55,297 nt of DNA from an uncultured Actinomycetes bacterium (GCA_902826025.1 CADEDH010000040.1:4369-59665); one strand, 5' to 3'. Positions 25,968-35,671 are shown, counted from the first letter of the stretch. Program-made: numbers and translations. The notes: a model not told the origin generated them from the sequence alone.

Positions 25968-26478
25968 GGCGCAGCTCGTCGAGCCGTTGGGCGGTGTGAT
26001 CCATCCACCGGAGGTCGGCCTCCAGGTGGAACAGGGCGAAATCGATCAGGGCCCGTTCATGCTCGGTGGTGGCCACGGCCTTGGCCCGGGTGAGCTCGCG
26101 CATGCGGGCCGAGTGGGCGGCCCGCTGCCGTTCCAGGATGCTGTCGGCCGGCCGGCCCGACAGCAACGCCATGGTGATCTTGAGGAACAGCGTGCTGTCG
26201 ATGGGCGACTGGGCCGCCTCGGGCTCGTCGTACCAGCGTTCGAGGTCGGTCACTCCCTCGGCGGTGATGGCGTAGGTCTTACGGTCCGGCCCCAGACCCC
26301 CGGGGCCGTCGACCTGCTCGACCAGGCCGTCGCGCTGCAGCCGGGCCAGGATGGCGTAGATCTGGCTGAAGCGGAGGGGCCGCATCTCGGAGAACAGGCC
26401 GTCGTAGGCCCGCTTCAGGTCGTAGCCATGGCGAGGGCTCGTCTCCATGAAGCCGAGCAGGGCGTGCTGGAAGCTCAT
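25951..26478 (-). CDS. PadR family transcriptional regulator
   Basis: The 175-residue protein carries the PadR winged helix: [21 protein letters not shown], then [19 protein letters not shown] and [18 protein letters not shown]. The C-terminal helical part (Vir_C-like) ends in LRRDVGG. PadR proteins repress genes for detoxification or efflux and bind phenolic or antibiotic ligands. It is divergent from an ABC transporter operon across a 69-bp gap that contains a palindrome, and it is co-transcribed with a second ABC ATPase. Autoregulation and control of both ABC units is the usual design. Confidence 0.93.
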
Positions 26479-26510
26479 CGAACGCCCACTTTGCCACAGC
26501 CGACCCGGTC

Positions 26511-26540
26511 TTCCCAACTGGTATACCTGTATGGAATAGT
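26511..26540. promoter_or_regulatory. Divergent promoter / PadR operator candidate
   Basis: Within the 69-bp gap between the PadR start (26478) and the ABC start (26548), GGTATACC (26520-26527) is a perfect palindrome followed by CTGTATGGAATAG, which is unusually AT-rich for this genome. It could hold -10 elements for both directions and a repressor site. The assignment rests on position and symmetry only. Confidence 0.4.
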
Positions 26541-26547
26541 GGAACCC

Positions 26548-27240
26548 ATGAGCGAGTTGCAGGCCCTGGACCTGAGCCGGACCCACGTTCGGGGGCAGCG
26601 GGCGATCAACGCACTCGACGGCGTGTCGCTGACCGTGCCGCCCGGCGCCTTCGTGACGGTCAGCGGGCCGAGCGGCTCGGGCAAGTCGACCCTGCTGCAA
26701 CTCCTCGGCCTGCTCGACACACCGACCGGCGGCTCGGTGCTCCTCGACGGAACCGACTGCGCCTCGCTCTCCGACGACGACCGGGCCCGCATCCGGCGCA
26801 CCCTGCTGGGCTTCGTCTTCCAGTCGTTCCACCTGCTGGCCGGCTTGAGCGCCTGGGAGAACGTGGCTCTGCCCCGCCTGCTCGACGGGGTGCCTCTGCG
26901 GGCCGTGAGGCCGCGGGCCCGCGAGCTGCTCGACGAGGTCGGCCTGGCCGACCGGGCCGACCACACACCCCATGAGCTATCGGGCGGCGAACAGCAACGG
27001 GTGGCCATCGCCCGGGCCCTGGTGGCCGAGCCCCGGATCGTGTTCGCCGACGAGCCGACCGGCGCCCTCGATCAGACGACCTCGGCCGGGGTGATCGATC
27101 TGCTGCTGCAGGTCACGGTGCGCCGGGGCCGATCGCTGGTGCTGGTGACCCACGATCCGGCGATCGCCGCCACCGCCGGCGCCACCCGCCTCCTGCTGCT
27201 CGACGGGCGGCCGGTGGCCAGCCCCGGGGTCTCGGCGTGA
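26548..27240 (+). CDS. ABC transporter ATP-binding protein, MacB/LolD type
   Basis: The 230-residue subunit has Walker [17 protein letters not shown], signature [15 protein letters not shown] and Walker [13 protein letters not shown], the exact arrangement of MacB-type export ATPases. Its stop overlaps the GTG start of the permease gene by 4 nt, so the two proteins should be made together. It is divergent from the PadR gene and probably repressed by it. The likely role is efflux of an antibiotic, peptide or lipid; the substrate is not readable from sequence. Confidence 0.93.
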   Translation: MSELQALDLSRTHVRGQRAINALDGVSLTVPPGAFVTVSGPSGSGKSTLLQLLGLLDTPTGGSVLLDGTDCASLSDDDRARIRRTLLGFVFQSFHLLAGLSAWENVALPRLLDGVPLRAVRPRARELLDEVGLADRADHTPHELSGGEQQRVAIARALVAEPRIVFADEPTGALDQTTSAGVIDLLLQVTVRRGRSLVLVTHDPAIAATAGATRLLLLDGRPVASPGVSA

Positions 27241-29669
27241 CCGGCGACCGGTTCCGGGTGCTCCATCTCCGCCGGATGCGTCGCAACCGGTTGCGGACGG
27301 CGGCGGCGGTGCTAGGGATCGCCGCCGGTGTGGCCCTCGTGACGGCCATGGGCTCGCTCGTCACCTCGTCGGCGGCTACGGCCCGGTCCACGGTCAGCCT
27401 GCTGGGCGGGGCCCGCTACGAGGTCGTCGTCGCTGCCACCGACAGCGAGCGGGCGGCCGCCGCCCTGCGGGCCCGACCCGGCGTCCTGGCGGTCGGCCGC
27501 TACGTCGAGGTCCCCGTGCTGGTGGACGGGACCCTGGGGTGGCTCGTGGCGACTGAGGATGGCGGCCGTCCGCTGGCCACCGGCGAGGCTCGGGCCCTGG
27601 CCGCCGCCACCGGTGTACGCACCGGGTCGTCGCTGCCCGGGGCCGGCGTCCACACCCTGACCACGGCGAGCGGGGACGCGGTGGCCGTCACCGTCGACGG
27701 CCGGGCCGACCACCACCTGGCCGGCCGGTTCGGCGGCCTCATCGTGACCGCCGACCTCGCCACCGCCCAGCGCCTGCGGGGAGACGGGGCACCCGTCACC
27801 CTGCTCGTCCACGGCGATCCCGATCCCGCCGACCTGGCAGCGGCGGTGGGCCCGGCCCAGATCCACCGGGCCGACGACCGGGTCGTCCAGGCTCGCAACA
27901 CCATGCAGCTGATGTTCTCGTCGCTGGCCGTCCTGGGGGCGATGGGCCTCGTGGTCGGCAGCTTCCTGGTGTTCAACACGATGAACATGGCCGTGCTCGA
28001 CCAGCGGCCCGAGATTGCCTCGCTGCGGGCCCTGGGCAGCGATCGCCGTTCGATCTGGCGCGGTGTGCTGGCGGAGTCGGCGGTGGTCGGCGGGGCCGGA
28101 TCGCTCCTCGGCGTCGCCCTCGGCACCCTCGCCGCCCGCGGCGCTGTCGCCTCGGTCCCCGACGCCTTCGCCCGTACGATCGGCTCGCCTCTCCGAGTGG
28201 CGGTGACCCCTACGCTCCTCGTCGCCACCTGGATGCTGGGGGTGGCCACGGCGCTGGCCGCCTCGGTGGCCCCGGCCCGGCGGGCCCTGCGGGTGGAGCC
28301 GATCGAGGCCTTGCGCCCCGACACCTCGCCCATCGGCGACGGCCCGGTGTCGGTCCATCCCGGCCCTCTCACTGCCGGCACCCTGCTGGTGGCGGTGGCG
28401 GGTGTCGCCCCGGCGTCCCTGCTGCCACCAGCGGCGGCCATGGGGGCCGCCTTCCTCGGCCTACTGGCCCTGATCCACGGCGGTGGGCCGCTGATCGTCG
28501 GCGTCGCCGGTGCCATCGCCCGGCGGCTGGGACCGCCGGGCGAGCTGGCCGCCTCGTCGCTGGCCCGGGCCCCGCGCCGGGTGTGGGCCACCACGGCCTC
28601 GGTCACGGTGGCCATCGCCATCGTCGTGACCACCAACGGGCTGGCGGCCAACCTGCGCACCACGCTGCGGGGCGACCTCGACACGGCGCGCCTGTCCGAT
28701 CTCTGGATCGGCTCGACCACGGGCGACACGATCGCCGTGACCGGCCTGCCCCCGTCGTGGACCGGCGAGCTCGGCGCCATCACCGGCGTGCGGGCGGTGG
28801 CCGGCAGCACCTGGGTCCGGGCCCGCAGCGGCCGCCACATCGTTGGTGTCCAGGGTGTGCTGGGCGACTCCGGGTACCCGTTCTCCCGGCTGGCCGACGA
28901 CGAGGCCCGGGCGCTGATGGCGGCCGGGACCGGCGCCATCGTGCTGCGCCAGTACGCCACCACGTTCAACCGGCGGGTCGGCGACCTCATCGACCTCCCC
29001 GACGCCCAGCCCCCGCTCCGGCTGCCGATCGTGGCCATCAGCGACGCCGTTTCGCCCGCCAGCGGCGGGATGATCAGCATCTCCCACGACCTCCTGGCCG
29101 CCCACTACGGGGTGAGCGCCATCGCCCGCTACGAGGTGCAGCTCGAACCCGACGCCGAAGCGGGGGCGGTGCGGGCCGATGTCGAGCGGCTGGTGGCCGG
29201 TGCCGGCTTCCCGGTGCACGTGGCCTCGGGCCAGGAGTTCGTCGACGAGCTCGGGGCCTCCGCCGATCAGGTGCTCGGCCTGGTGGCCATGGTCCTGTTG
29301 GTGGTGATCGTGTGCGCCGGGGTCGCCGTGTTGAACACCCTGCTGGCATCGGTACTGGAGCGGACCGGGGAGCTGGCGGTGCTGCGGGCCGTGGGCGCCA
29401 CCCGGCGCCAGCTGGTGCGAGCCGTGGCCTGCGAGGCGGTAGCGATCGGGCTCACCGGCGGGCTGCTGGGCAGCACCGCCGGGTCGGCCCTGCACGTCGT
29501 CGTCGTGCGCCGGGTCCGCGATCTCACCAATCTGCACCTGGACTACCGCTTCAGCCCGGCCACCGCCGCAGTGGCAGTGGGGGCCGGGATCGCCATCGCG
29601 GTCGTGGGCGGCGTGGTACCGGCCCGACGGGTTGCAAAGCTCGACCTGCTGGAGTCGCTGGGCGCGTGA
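27237..29669 (+). CDS. ABC transporter permease, FtsX/MacB family (duplicated unit)
   Basis: The 810-residue membrane protein starts at a GTG overlapping the ATPase stop. It follows the duplicated FtsX layout: an N-terminal helix (RTAAAVLGIAAGVALVTAMG), an extracellular MacB-PCD-like region, a first FtsX domain (SLAVLGAMGLVVGSFLVFNT, then SLRALGSDRRSIWRGVLAES), two central helices, a second periplasmic-type region, and a second FtsX domain (VLRAVGATRRQLVRAV). The DVSV-like ALG/AVGA motifs after each helix are typical. Such permeases move substrates by a mechanotransmission mechanism rather than through a classical channel. Confidence 0.92.
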   Translation: MTGDRFRVLHLRRMRRNRLRTAAAVLGIAAGVALVTAMGSLVTSSAATARSTVSLLGGARYEVVVAATDSERAAAALRARPGVLAVGRYVEVPVLVDGTLGWLVATEDGGRPLATGEARALAAATGVRTGSSLPGAGVHTLTTASGDAVAVTVDGRADHHLAGRFGGLIVTADLATAQRLRGDGAPVTLLVHGDPDPADLAAAVGPAQIHRADDRVVQARNTMQLMFSSLAVLGAMGLVVGSFLVFNTMNMAVLDQRPEIASLRALGSDRRSIWRGVLAESAVVGGAGSLLGVALGTLAARGAVASVPDAFARTIGSPLRVAVTPTLLVATWMLGVATALAASVAPARRALRVEPIEALRPDTSPIGDGPVSVHPGPLTAGTLLVAVAGVAPASLLPPAAAMGAAFLGLLALIHGGGPLIVGVAGAIARRLGPPGELAASSLARAPRRVWATTASVTVAIAIVVTTNGLAANLRTTLRGDLDTARLSDLWIGSTTGDTIAVTGLPPSWTGELGAITGVRAVAGSTWVRARSGRHIVGVQGVLGDSGYPFSRLADDEARALMAAGTGAIVLRQYATTFNRRVGDLIDLPDAQPPLRLPIVAISDAVSPASGGMISISHDLLAAHYGVSAIARYEVQLEPDAEAGAVRADVERLVAGAGFPVHVASGQEFVDELGASADQVLGLVAMVLLVVIVCAGVAVLNTLLASVLERTGELAVLRAVGATRRQLVRAVACEAVAIGLTGGLLGSTAGSALHVVVVRRVRDLTNLHLDYRFSPATAAVAVGAGIAIAVVGGVVPARRVAKLDLLESLGA

Positions 29670-29732
29670 CCCCCTGACGGTGGTGTGCCAAGCTTCCCGG
29701 GCAGCGCACCCCACCGACCCGGGAAGGTCCCC

Positions 29733-30701
29733 ATGTCACCGACCGACGCCTCCGCCACTCCCACCGCCGCCCACCCCGTGGAGTACGGCATCTCGATGCG
29801 GCTGCTCCGCAACGCCAAAGGGGAAGCCCGCCGGGCCGAGGAGCTGGGCTTCGACTTCCTGCTCACCGGCGAGCACATCATGTTCCACACCGGCACGGCC
29901 AACAACATGGTGTCGCTGGCGGCGGCGGCCGGGGCCACCGAGCGGATCAAGCTGATGAGCGGGATCGTGCTCGTGCCGCTCTATCCCGCGGCCTTGCTGG
30001 CCAAGCAGGCCGCCGTACTGGACGTGGTGTCCGACGGCCGCTTCCACCTCGGGGTGGGCGTGGGGGGCGAGTTCCCCAAGGAGTTCGAGGCCGTCGGGGT
30101 GCCGGTGAAGGAACGGGGGGCCCGCACCAACGAGGCGCTGGAGGTGCTGGACAAGCTGCTGTCGGGCCCCGACGTCACCTTCGACGGCCGGTTCACCCAG
30201 CTCGATAACTTCACGATCTCGCCCCGCGGCGTCCAGAAGCCCCGCATCCCGTTCTGGGTGGCCGGACGCAAGGAGGCGGCGATGAAGCGGGTGGCCCGCT
30301 ACGCCGAGGGGTGGCTGCCCTACATGTACACCCCGGAGATGCTGGCCGACTCGATCACCAAGATCGAGGAGTTCACGGCCGAGGCCGGGCGCCCGGCCAA
30401 CACCGTGCGGCCCGGGCTGTTCATCTTCACCTGCGTCCACGAAGACCGCGACACCGCCCTCGAGCTGGCCAACACCCAGCTCAGCCGGCAGTACAACCAA
30501 GACTTCTCCAAGATGGTGGAGAAGTACACGATCGCCGGCAACCCGGAGGACTGCGCCGAGCGCCTGGCCCAGTACGTGGAGGCCGGGGCCAGCGCCGTCA
30601 TGTTCTCCCACGGTTGCCCACCGGAGTACACCGAGGCCAACACCACCCTGATCGGCGAGGCCCTGCTCCCCCTGTGCCGGGCCCGGTTCTCCAACTCCTG
30701 A
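29733..30701 (+). CDS. LLM-class F420-dependent oxidoreductase
   Basis: The 322-residue product belongs to the luciferase-like monooxygenase fold, in the actinobacterial branch that generally uses coenzyme F420. Diagnostic blocks are GFDFLLTGEHIMFHTGTANN, IVLVPLYPAALLAKQAAVLD, SDGRFHLGVGVGG and PRIPFWVAGRKEAAMKRVAR. The ATG at 29733 follows GGGAAGG. The next gene, 18 bp downstream, encodes a nitronate monooxygenase, and both probably act in one oxidative catabolic route, though F420 rather than FMN dependence is inferred from the family. Confidence 0.9.
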   Translation: MSPTDASATPTAAHPVEYGISMRLLRNAKGEARRAEELGFDFLLTGEHIMFHTGTANNMVSLAAAAGATERIKLMSGIVLVPLYPAALLAKQAAVLDVVSDGRFHLGVGVGGEFPKEFEAVGVPVKERGARTNEALEVLDKLLSGPDVTFDGRFTQLDNFTISPRGVQKPRIPFWVAGRKEAAMKRVARYAEGWLPYMYTPEMLADSITKIEEFTAEAGRPANTVRPGLFIFTCVHEDRDTALELANTQLSRQYNQDFSKMVEKYTIAGNPEDCAERLAQYVEAGASAVMFSHGCPPEYTEANTTLIGEALLPLCRARFSNS

Positions 30702-30719
30702 ACGAGCTAGGGTTCGGTC

Positions 30720-31856
30720 ATGCGCACCAAGATCTGCGAGCTGTTCGGGATCGAGTTCCCGATCCTGGCCTTCACCCACTGTCGCGACGTGGTGGCCGCC
30801 GTCACCAAGGCCGGGGGCTACGGAGTGCTGGGGGCAGCCGGCCACTCCCCCGAGGAGCTCGACATCGACCTCCGCTGGATCGCCGAGCAGGTGGGCGACC
30901 GACCGTTCGGGGTCGACATCATCGTGCCGGCCAAGTACGAGGGCAAGGACCAGGGCGAGCTGGCCGTCCGCACCCTGAAAGACATGATCCCGGCCGGTCA
31001 CCGAGCCTTCGTCGACGATCTGCTCGACCGGTACGGCGTGCCCCCTATCCCGGCCGACGCCCGCCCGGCGGGGCGGGGCGGTGAGGCGGCCGCCCCCATG
31101 AGCTACGCCCAGGCCGTGCCGCTCATGGACGTCGCCTTCTCCCATCCGATCTCGCTGATCGTGAACGCCCTGGGCCCACCCCCGCCCGACATGCTCGAGC
31201 GGGCCCATGCCCAGGGAGTGAAGGTGGGGGCCCTGGCCGGCAAGAAGTCGCACGCCGTGCGCCATGTGGCCGCCGGAGTCGATGTGATCATCGCCCAGGG
31301 CCACGAGGCCGGTGGCCATACCGGCGAGATCGGGACCATGGTGCTGGTGCCCGAGATCGTCGACGCCGTGGCTCCGGTGCCGGTCCTGGCCGCCGGCGGT
31401 ATCGGCGGGGGCCGCCAGATGGCGGCCGCCCTGGCCCTGGGGGCCGAGGGGGTGTGGTGCGGCTCGGTGTGGCTCACCACCCAGGAGGCCGAGACCCACC
31501 CGGCGGTGAAGGAGAAGTTCCTGGCGGCCACGTCATCGGACACCCTGCGTTCCCGGTCCCGCACGGGCAAGCCGGCCCGCCAGCTCCGCTCGGCCTGGAC
31601 CGACGAGTGGGAGGGGCCGGCCTCGCCCGGCACGCTGGGCATGCCGCTGCAGCCGATGCTGATCACCGAGGCGTCACGCCGGATCGACCGGGCGGCCATG
31701 AACCCGGCCAACGAGGGGGCGGTGAAGCTGGCCAACTACTTCGTGGGCCAGATCGTGGGCTCGATGAACGAGTCGAAGCACGCCGACCGGGTGGTGCTGG
31801 AGATGGTGGAGGAGTTGATCGACGCCGTCACCCGGGTCAACGACATGATGCAATAA
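30720..31856 (+). CDS. Nitronate monooxygenase family FMN enzyme
   Basis: The 378-residue product is a TIM-barrel flavoprotein of the 2-nitropropane dioxygenase / nitronate monooxygenase family. Family features are the start KICELFGIEFPILAF, the FMN-binding AQGHEAGGHTGEIGT, the strand VPVLAAGGIGGGRQMAAALA and GAEGVWCGSVW. The catalytic histidine is expected in the GHEAGGHTG segment. In actinomycetes this subgroup often accompanies acyl-CoA or steroid catabolic genes, and its physiological substrate is not established. It follows the LLM oxidoreductase gene by 18 bp and is closed by a strong hairpin. Confidence 0.9.
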   Translation: MRTKICELFGIEFPILAFTHCRDVVAAVTKAGGYGVLGAAGHSPEELDIDLRWIAEQVGDRPFGVDIIVPAKYEGKDQGELAVRTLKDMIPAGHRAFVDDLLDRYGVPPIPADARPAGRGGEAAAPMSYAQAVPLMDVAFSHPISLIVNALGPPPPDMLERAHAQGVKVGALAGKKSHAVRHVAAGVDVIIAQGHEAGGHTGEIGTMVLVPEIVDAVAPVPVLAAGGIGGGRQMAAALALGAEGVWCGSVWLTTQEAETHPAVKEKFLAATSSDTLRSRSRTGKPARQLRSAWTDEWEGPASPGTLGMPLQPMLITEASRRIDRAAMNPANEGAVKLANYFVGQIVGSMNESKHADRVVLEMVEELIDAVTRVNDMMQ

Positions 31857-31869
31857 CGCCGTGGCCGGG

Positions 31870-31889
31870 TGACGGCGCGAACGCCGTCA
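31870..31889. terminator. Bidirectional hairpin terminator with CGAA loop
   Basis: TGACGGCG (31870-31877) and CGCCGTCA (31882-31889) form a perfect 8-bp stem with a CGAA loop. It lies between the convergent stops of the nitronate monooxygenase gene (31856) and the secreted propeller gene (31887), overlapping the latter by 3 nt. Confidence 0.65.
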
Positions 31890-32915
31890 GCTCGCTCCCG
31901 CCACCTCGACCCGCATGACGCTGGGCCCGAACACGGGGGCGACGCCGAACAGCTCGCCGATCGACATGTTGGTCAGGTAGATGGTGGCTCCCCGCCGGCC
32001 ATGGCGGTCGTCACCTCTTTCGGGCGGAGCGACCACGAGACTGCCTGGGTACTCGAGGCCCTGCTCGGGTGTGGCCAGCACGGTCACCGACCCTCCCCGC
32101 GAGATGCGGACCAGGGTGTTCTGCTGGTTGATGACCGCGTAGAGCTGGCGGTCGGGGCCGACCACCACGCCGTCGATGCCCGCCAACTCCGGAGCATCCG
32201 ACACCACCGACGGGGTGCCGGCGCGGCCGTCGCGGCCGATCGGGATGGCCACCACCCGGCCCCCTTCGGTCACGGCGACGTACACCGTGCGGCCCGACAC
32301 ATCGATGCCGTTGGCCCCCAGCGGCACCCCGACCAGCTCGCCGGTTCCGGCCAGCAGCGGATGGGCGATCCACAGGGAAGCCGGCGAGGTGGAACTGTCG
32401 GCCCGCCACACGGCTCCGTTGGCCGAGTCGGTGGCGTAGATCCGGCCCTGGGCGTCCATCGACACCGCATTGGGCAGGCCCATCGCCGCCGTCCCCGGCA
32501 CCAGCACGCCCGAGCAGGGCCCGGCGCCGGGGCCAGCGGTGACGTCGAGCAGATAGACCCCGTTGCAGGGCCGGCCCGGCGCCCCGTTCACCGCCACCAG
32601 GAGGTGGTGGCGGTCGTAGCGGTAGAGCCCCAGGACGCCGAAGCCGGCTCCTGTGTCGTAGCGGCCGAGCGTAGAGTGGCCGCCGCCGGCCTCCAGACGC
32701 CACACCTCGCCGCCCGTGAGGGTCGACACGTACACGGCGCCGTCCGAGCCCACAGCGATGCCCTCGACCGCCGTCTCGTTCGGGAACGAGGCGATGACCT
32801 CCGGCCGACCCCGTCCCGACGCCCCGGCCGCTGTCGATCCCAGCAGCGTCATCACCGCCAGGGCGAGTACCGCCGACCACCGTCGGGCCGGCCGCTTCCG
32901 GTTCGTGCGTAGCAT
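31887..32915 (-). CDS. Secreted beta-propeller protein (ScyD/ScyE- or SMP30-like)
   Basis: The 342-residue product has an N-terminal signal peptide (basic RKRPARR, then WSAVLALAVMTLLGS, cleavage near AAGASG). The mature part is built from repeated beta-propeller blades, e.g. EGIAVGSDGAVYVSTL, PNAVSMDAQGRIYATDS, ANGIDVSGRTVYVAVTEG and IDGVVVGPDRQLYAVINQ. This pattern is that of ScyD/ScyE and gluconolactonase/SMP30-like folds. No catalytic residues can be assigned. The ATG at 32915 follows GGGGAAGGG; a longer reading to 33011 would bury the signal peptide. Confidence 0.82.
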   Translation of the reverse strand: MLRTNRKRPARRWSAVLALAVMTLLGSTAAGASGRGRPEVIASFPNETAVEGIAVGSDGAVYVSTLTGGEVWRLEAGGGHSTLGRYDTGAGFGVLGLYRYDRHHLLVAVNGAPGRPCNGVYLLDVTAGPGAGPCSGVLVPGTAAMGLPNAVSMDAQGRIYATDSANGAVWRADSSTSPASLWIAHPLLAGTGELVGVPLGANGIDVSGRTVYVAVTEGGRVVAIPIGRDGRAGTPSVVSDAPELAGIDGVVVGPDRQLYAVINQQNTLVRISRGGSVTVLATPEQGLEYPGSLVVAPPERGDDRHGRRGATIYLTNMSIGELFGVAPVFGPSVMRVEVAGAS

Positions 32916-33088
32916 GATCCCTTCCCCCGCCTCGCCCCCCCGGAAACATAACGCTCGACAATCACCGGGTCCAGCCCGCCGGGCGACGAACCGACAGTTC
33001 GCCGGAACCAAGGGGCACCGCCCGACGTCCTAAGGGGTGACGGCGGCCACTGCCGGCACGACGCTCGGGCCGTCGAGGAGGATCGGCC

Positions 33089-33940
33089 ATGGACCACGAC
33101 GCCCCACAGCCCGAACTGGCGACGATGCCTGGCCCGCCGGCCGCCCCCGGGGGTGGCAACCGCCGGCTGGGCGTGCTGCTGGCGGTGGTGGGCCTGGTGG
33201 CCATGACCGGCGCCTGGTCGGCCGTCCGACTCGACCGGTCCGACAACCGCATCGAGGTCGGCGCCGCCCCTCCGGCGGCCAGCGCAGGCGGGACCACCAT
33301 GACGTCGGCCGGCCCGACCGACCCCGCTCCAACGGTGCGGGGTACGACCATCGACCCCGCGGCCTACGGCCCGCCGGGCACCGCCCGCGTGACGCTGGCC
33401 TGCGGCGAAACGGCCGAGACCCGGACGGTCACGGCGTTCGAGGCCGACACCACGGCCACCGGGCCCACCGTCCTCTACTGGTCGGAACCGGCCGGCCGCC
33501 TGCACGAGCTGCAGAACGGCGACCAGTTCCCGGCCGGCGCCCGCTTGGCCTGGGCCGTCACCGGCATGCAACTCGGCCCCTGGGCCCCGGACGACATCAC
33601 CGACGCCTGCACGGTCCCGATTCCGGCGCCCACCACCCCGAGCCGCTACACGGTGCCGCCGTCCAGCATCACCACGCCCGTGCCCGGCTATGACCCGGCC
33701 TGGACGGCCCGGGCCACCCTGGCCTGCGGCGGCGATGCCACCACCCGGCGGGTCACGTCATTCGAGCCCGACACCAACGGGGCCGGGACGGCGAGCCTGA
33801 TGGCGTGGGACCCCGCCACCGGGCTCATCCAGCAGTTGCAGGTGGGCGACGAATTCCGGGTGGACCACGTGCTGAGCTGGGCCATCCAGGGCGTGTACCT
33901 CGGCCCATGGCCCATCCCCGAGGTCACCGACGGCTGCTGA
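33089..33940 (+). CDS. Membrane-anchored protein with two internal disulfide-type repeats
   Basis: The 283-residue product has a cytoplasmic Pro/Gly-rich start, one membrane helix (residues 27-46), a Thr/Pro-rich spacer and two homologous extracellular repeats: about 98-174 and 206-283. Each begins TAR.TLACG and ends in ITDAC or VTDGC, so each carries a first cysteine (C105, C213) and a last cysteine (C174, C283), suggesting one disulfide per repeat. Shared blocks are TRTVTAFEAD / TRRVTSFEPD and LGPWAPDDITD / LGPWPIPEVTD. I do not recognise the domain. It is convergent with the MFS exporter gene. Confidence 0.75.
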   Translation: MDHDAPQPELATMPGPPAAPGGGNRRLGVLLAVVGLVAMTGAWSAVRLDRSDNRIEVGAAPPAASAGGTTMTSAGPTDPAPTVRGTTIDPAAYGPPGTARVTLACGETAETRTVTAFEADTTATGPTVLYWSEPAGRLHELQNGDQFPAGARLAWAVTGMQLGPWAPDDITDACTVPIPAPTTPSRYTVPPSSITTPVPGYDPAWTARATLACGGDATTRRVTSFEPDTNGAGTASLMAWDPATGLIQQLQVGDEFRVDHVLSWAIQGVYLGPWPIPEVTDGC

Positions 33941-33956
33941 CCCTGGCACCTGGTGT

Positions 33957-33982
33957 CCGGGCCGTCACGGGTGACGGGCCGG
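33957..33982. terminator. Bidirectional hairpin terminator
   Basis: CCGGGCCGTCAC (33957-33968) pairs with GTGACGGGCCGG (33971-33982) with a single mismatch. It lies between the convergent stops at 33940 and 34004. The loop is very short and the stem strongly GC-rich. Confidence 0.6.
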
Positions 33983-34003
33983 AGTACGTGGCTCGGGCCG
34001 GCG

Positions 34004-35671
34004 TCAGTCCACCTCGGCCTGGGGAGCGTCGGCCTGGGGGGCATCGGCCCGAGCGGCGGCGGCCGCGTCGGCCCTGTCGGTGTCGTGCTGATGGCCGACC
34101 GGGGCCGGGGTGGCACCCCGGGGATAGAACTTGGCGATCACAGCAGCCAGCACCAGGCCCACCGCAGCAGCCAGCAGAAACGCCGGCCCGATGGCGTCGA
34201 CGAACGCAGCCCGGGCCTCGGTCAGGAGCTGGCCGGCGGCCGCCTGGTCCGGGATCTGGCTGGCGGCCAGCACCGCACCGCCGATCGAGTCCTGCGCCAT
34301 CTCCTGCAGCTGAGGCGGCAGCCCTTCCCCCAGGCCCTTCACCTTGTCGTGGTAGCCGATGGTGGCGATCGTGCCCAGCAGGGCGATGCCCACGGCGCCG
34401 CCCACCTCCCGGGTGGTGTCATTGACGGCCGATGCCACCCCGGCCTTGTCCTGGGGCAGCGAGGTGACGATGGCGTTGGTGGTGGGCGGCATCATAAGCG
34501 CCATACCGAGCGCCATCGGAGCCACCGAGGCCAGCACCATCCAGTAGCTGGAGCCGACGCCCAACGTGCTGGCCAGCACGAAGCCCACGGCCTGGATCAG
34601 GAAGCCGGCGGTCACCACCCGGGCCGCCCCGAACCGGGCGGTCAACTTCGGGCTGCGGGGGGCGACGGCCACCATGATGGCCGAGAACGGGAGCAGCCTC
34701 ACCGAGGCCCCCAGCGGGCTGTAGTCGAGCACGAACTGCAGGTACAAGGTGAACAGGTAGAACATGCCAAACATGGCCAGGAAGGAAGCGGTGACGGTGA
34801 GGGACCCCAGGCCGAAGCGGGGGATCAGGAAGAAGCGGGGATCGAGCAAGGGGTGCTCGACCCGACGCTCCCACAACACGTACACCACGGCCGTGATCAC
34901 CCCGAGGGCGAACGCCCCCACCGTGATCGGCGCCGTCCATCCCTGCTCGGGAGCCTCGATGATGGCGAACACGATGCTGACCAGGGCCACCACGCTCAGA
35001 GCAGCGCCGCCGAAGTCGAGCCGGTGGCGGGCCTGATCGGCCGAGTTGGGCACCACGGCGATGATCCCGATCAGGGCCAGGGCGGCGATCGGCACCACCA
35101 CGAAGAAGATCGAACCCCACCAGAACCGCTCCAACAGCAGGCCGCTGGCCAGCGGGCCGATGGCCCCGCCGGCCCCGGCGAACCCGGCCCAGGTGGCGAT
35201 GGCCTTGGCCCGGTCCTGGGGGGCGTAAACCACGGTGAGGGTGGACAGGGTGGCCGGCATGATCAGGGCGGCCCCGATGCCCATCACGGCTCGGAAGGCG
35301 ATCAGTTGCACCGGGTCGTTGGCGTAGGCCGCCACCATTGCCGCGGCGGCGAAGATCACGAGCCCGATCATGAGGGCGTAGCGCCGACCGAAGCGGTCGC
35401 CCAGGGCGCCGCACAGGAGCAGAAGGCCGGCGAAGACCAGGGCGTAGGCGTCGATGATCCACAGCTGCTCGGTGCTGCTGGGGTCGAGCTCCCGCACGAT
35501 GGTGGGGATGGCCACGTTGAGCGACGACACCGCCGCCACCACCAGCACCAGGCAGAGACACATGATCGCCAGGATCAGTCCCTGACGAGGGTGCCCCTGG
35601 CCCGGCACCCAGTCCCCGTGCTTGGCGGTACCAGCCGACGGGGGCGGGGCGATACTGTCGTCGATCGTCAT
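34004..35671 (-). CDS. MFS drug:proton antiporter, DHA2 (EmrB/QacA) family
   Basis: The 555-residue membrane protein has about 14 hydrophobic helices, as expected for DHA2 exporters. Motif A-like GDRFGRRYALMIGL and the motif C-type helix IMPATLSTLTVVYAPQDRAKAI are visible, and the N-terminal VSSLNVAIPTIVRELDPSSTEQ is the family opening. The C-terminal tail is Ala/Asp-rich and cytoplasmic, with two near repeats of the type ADAPQA. These pumps export cationic dyes, detergents or antibiotics using the proton gradient. No adjacent regulator gene is present. Confidence 0.93.
   Translation of the reverse strand: MTIDDSIAPPPSAGTAKHGDWVPGQGHPRQGLILAIMCLCLVLVVAAVSSLNVAIPTIVRELDPSSTEQLWIIDAYALVFAGLLLLCGALGDRFGRRYALMIGLVIFAAAAMVAAYANDPVQLIAFRAVMGIGAALIMPATLSTLTVVYAPQDRAKAIATWAGFAGAGGAIGPLASGLLLERFWWGSIFFVVVPIAALALIGIIAVVPNSADQARHRLDFGGAALSVVALVSIVFAIIEAPEQGWTAPITVGAFALGVITAVVYVLWERRVEHPLLDPRFFLIPRFGLGSLTVTASFLAMFGMFYLFTLYLQFVLDYSPLGASVRLLPFSAIMVAVAPRSPKLTARFGAARVVTAGFLIQAVGFVLASTLGVGSSYWMVLASVAPMALGMALMMPPTTNAIVTSLPQDKAGVASAVNDTTREVGGAVGIALLGTIATIGYHDKVKGLGEGLPPQLQEMAQDSIGGAVLAASQIPDQAAAGQLLTEARAAFVDAIGPAFLLAAAVGLVLAAVIAKFYPRGATPAPVGHQHDTDRADAAAAARADAPQADAPQAEVD

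Noticed and set aside
29736..31499. 587-residue open frame opposite the two flavin oxidoreductases
   Set aside because: Rich in Gly, His and Val with no domain. The plus-strand genes have clear family motifs and ribosome sites.
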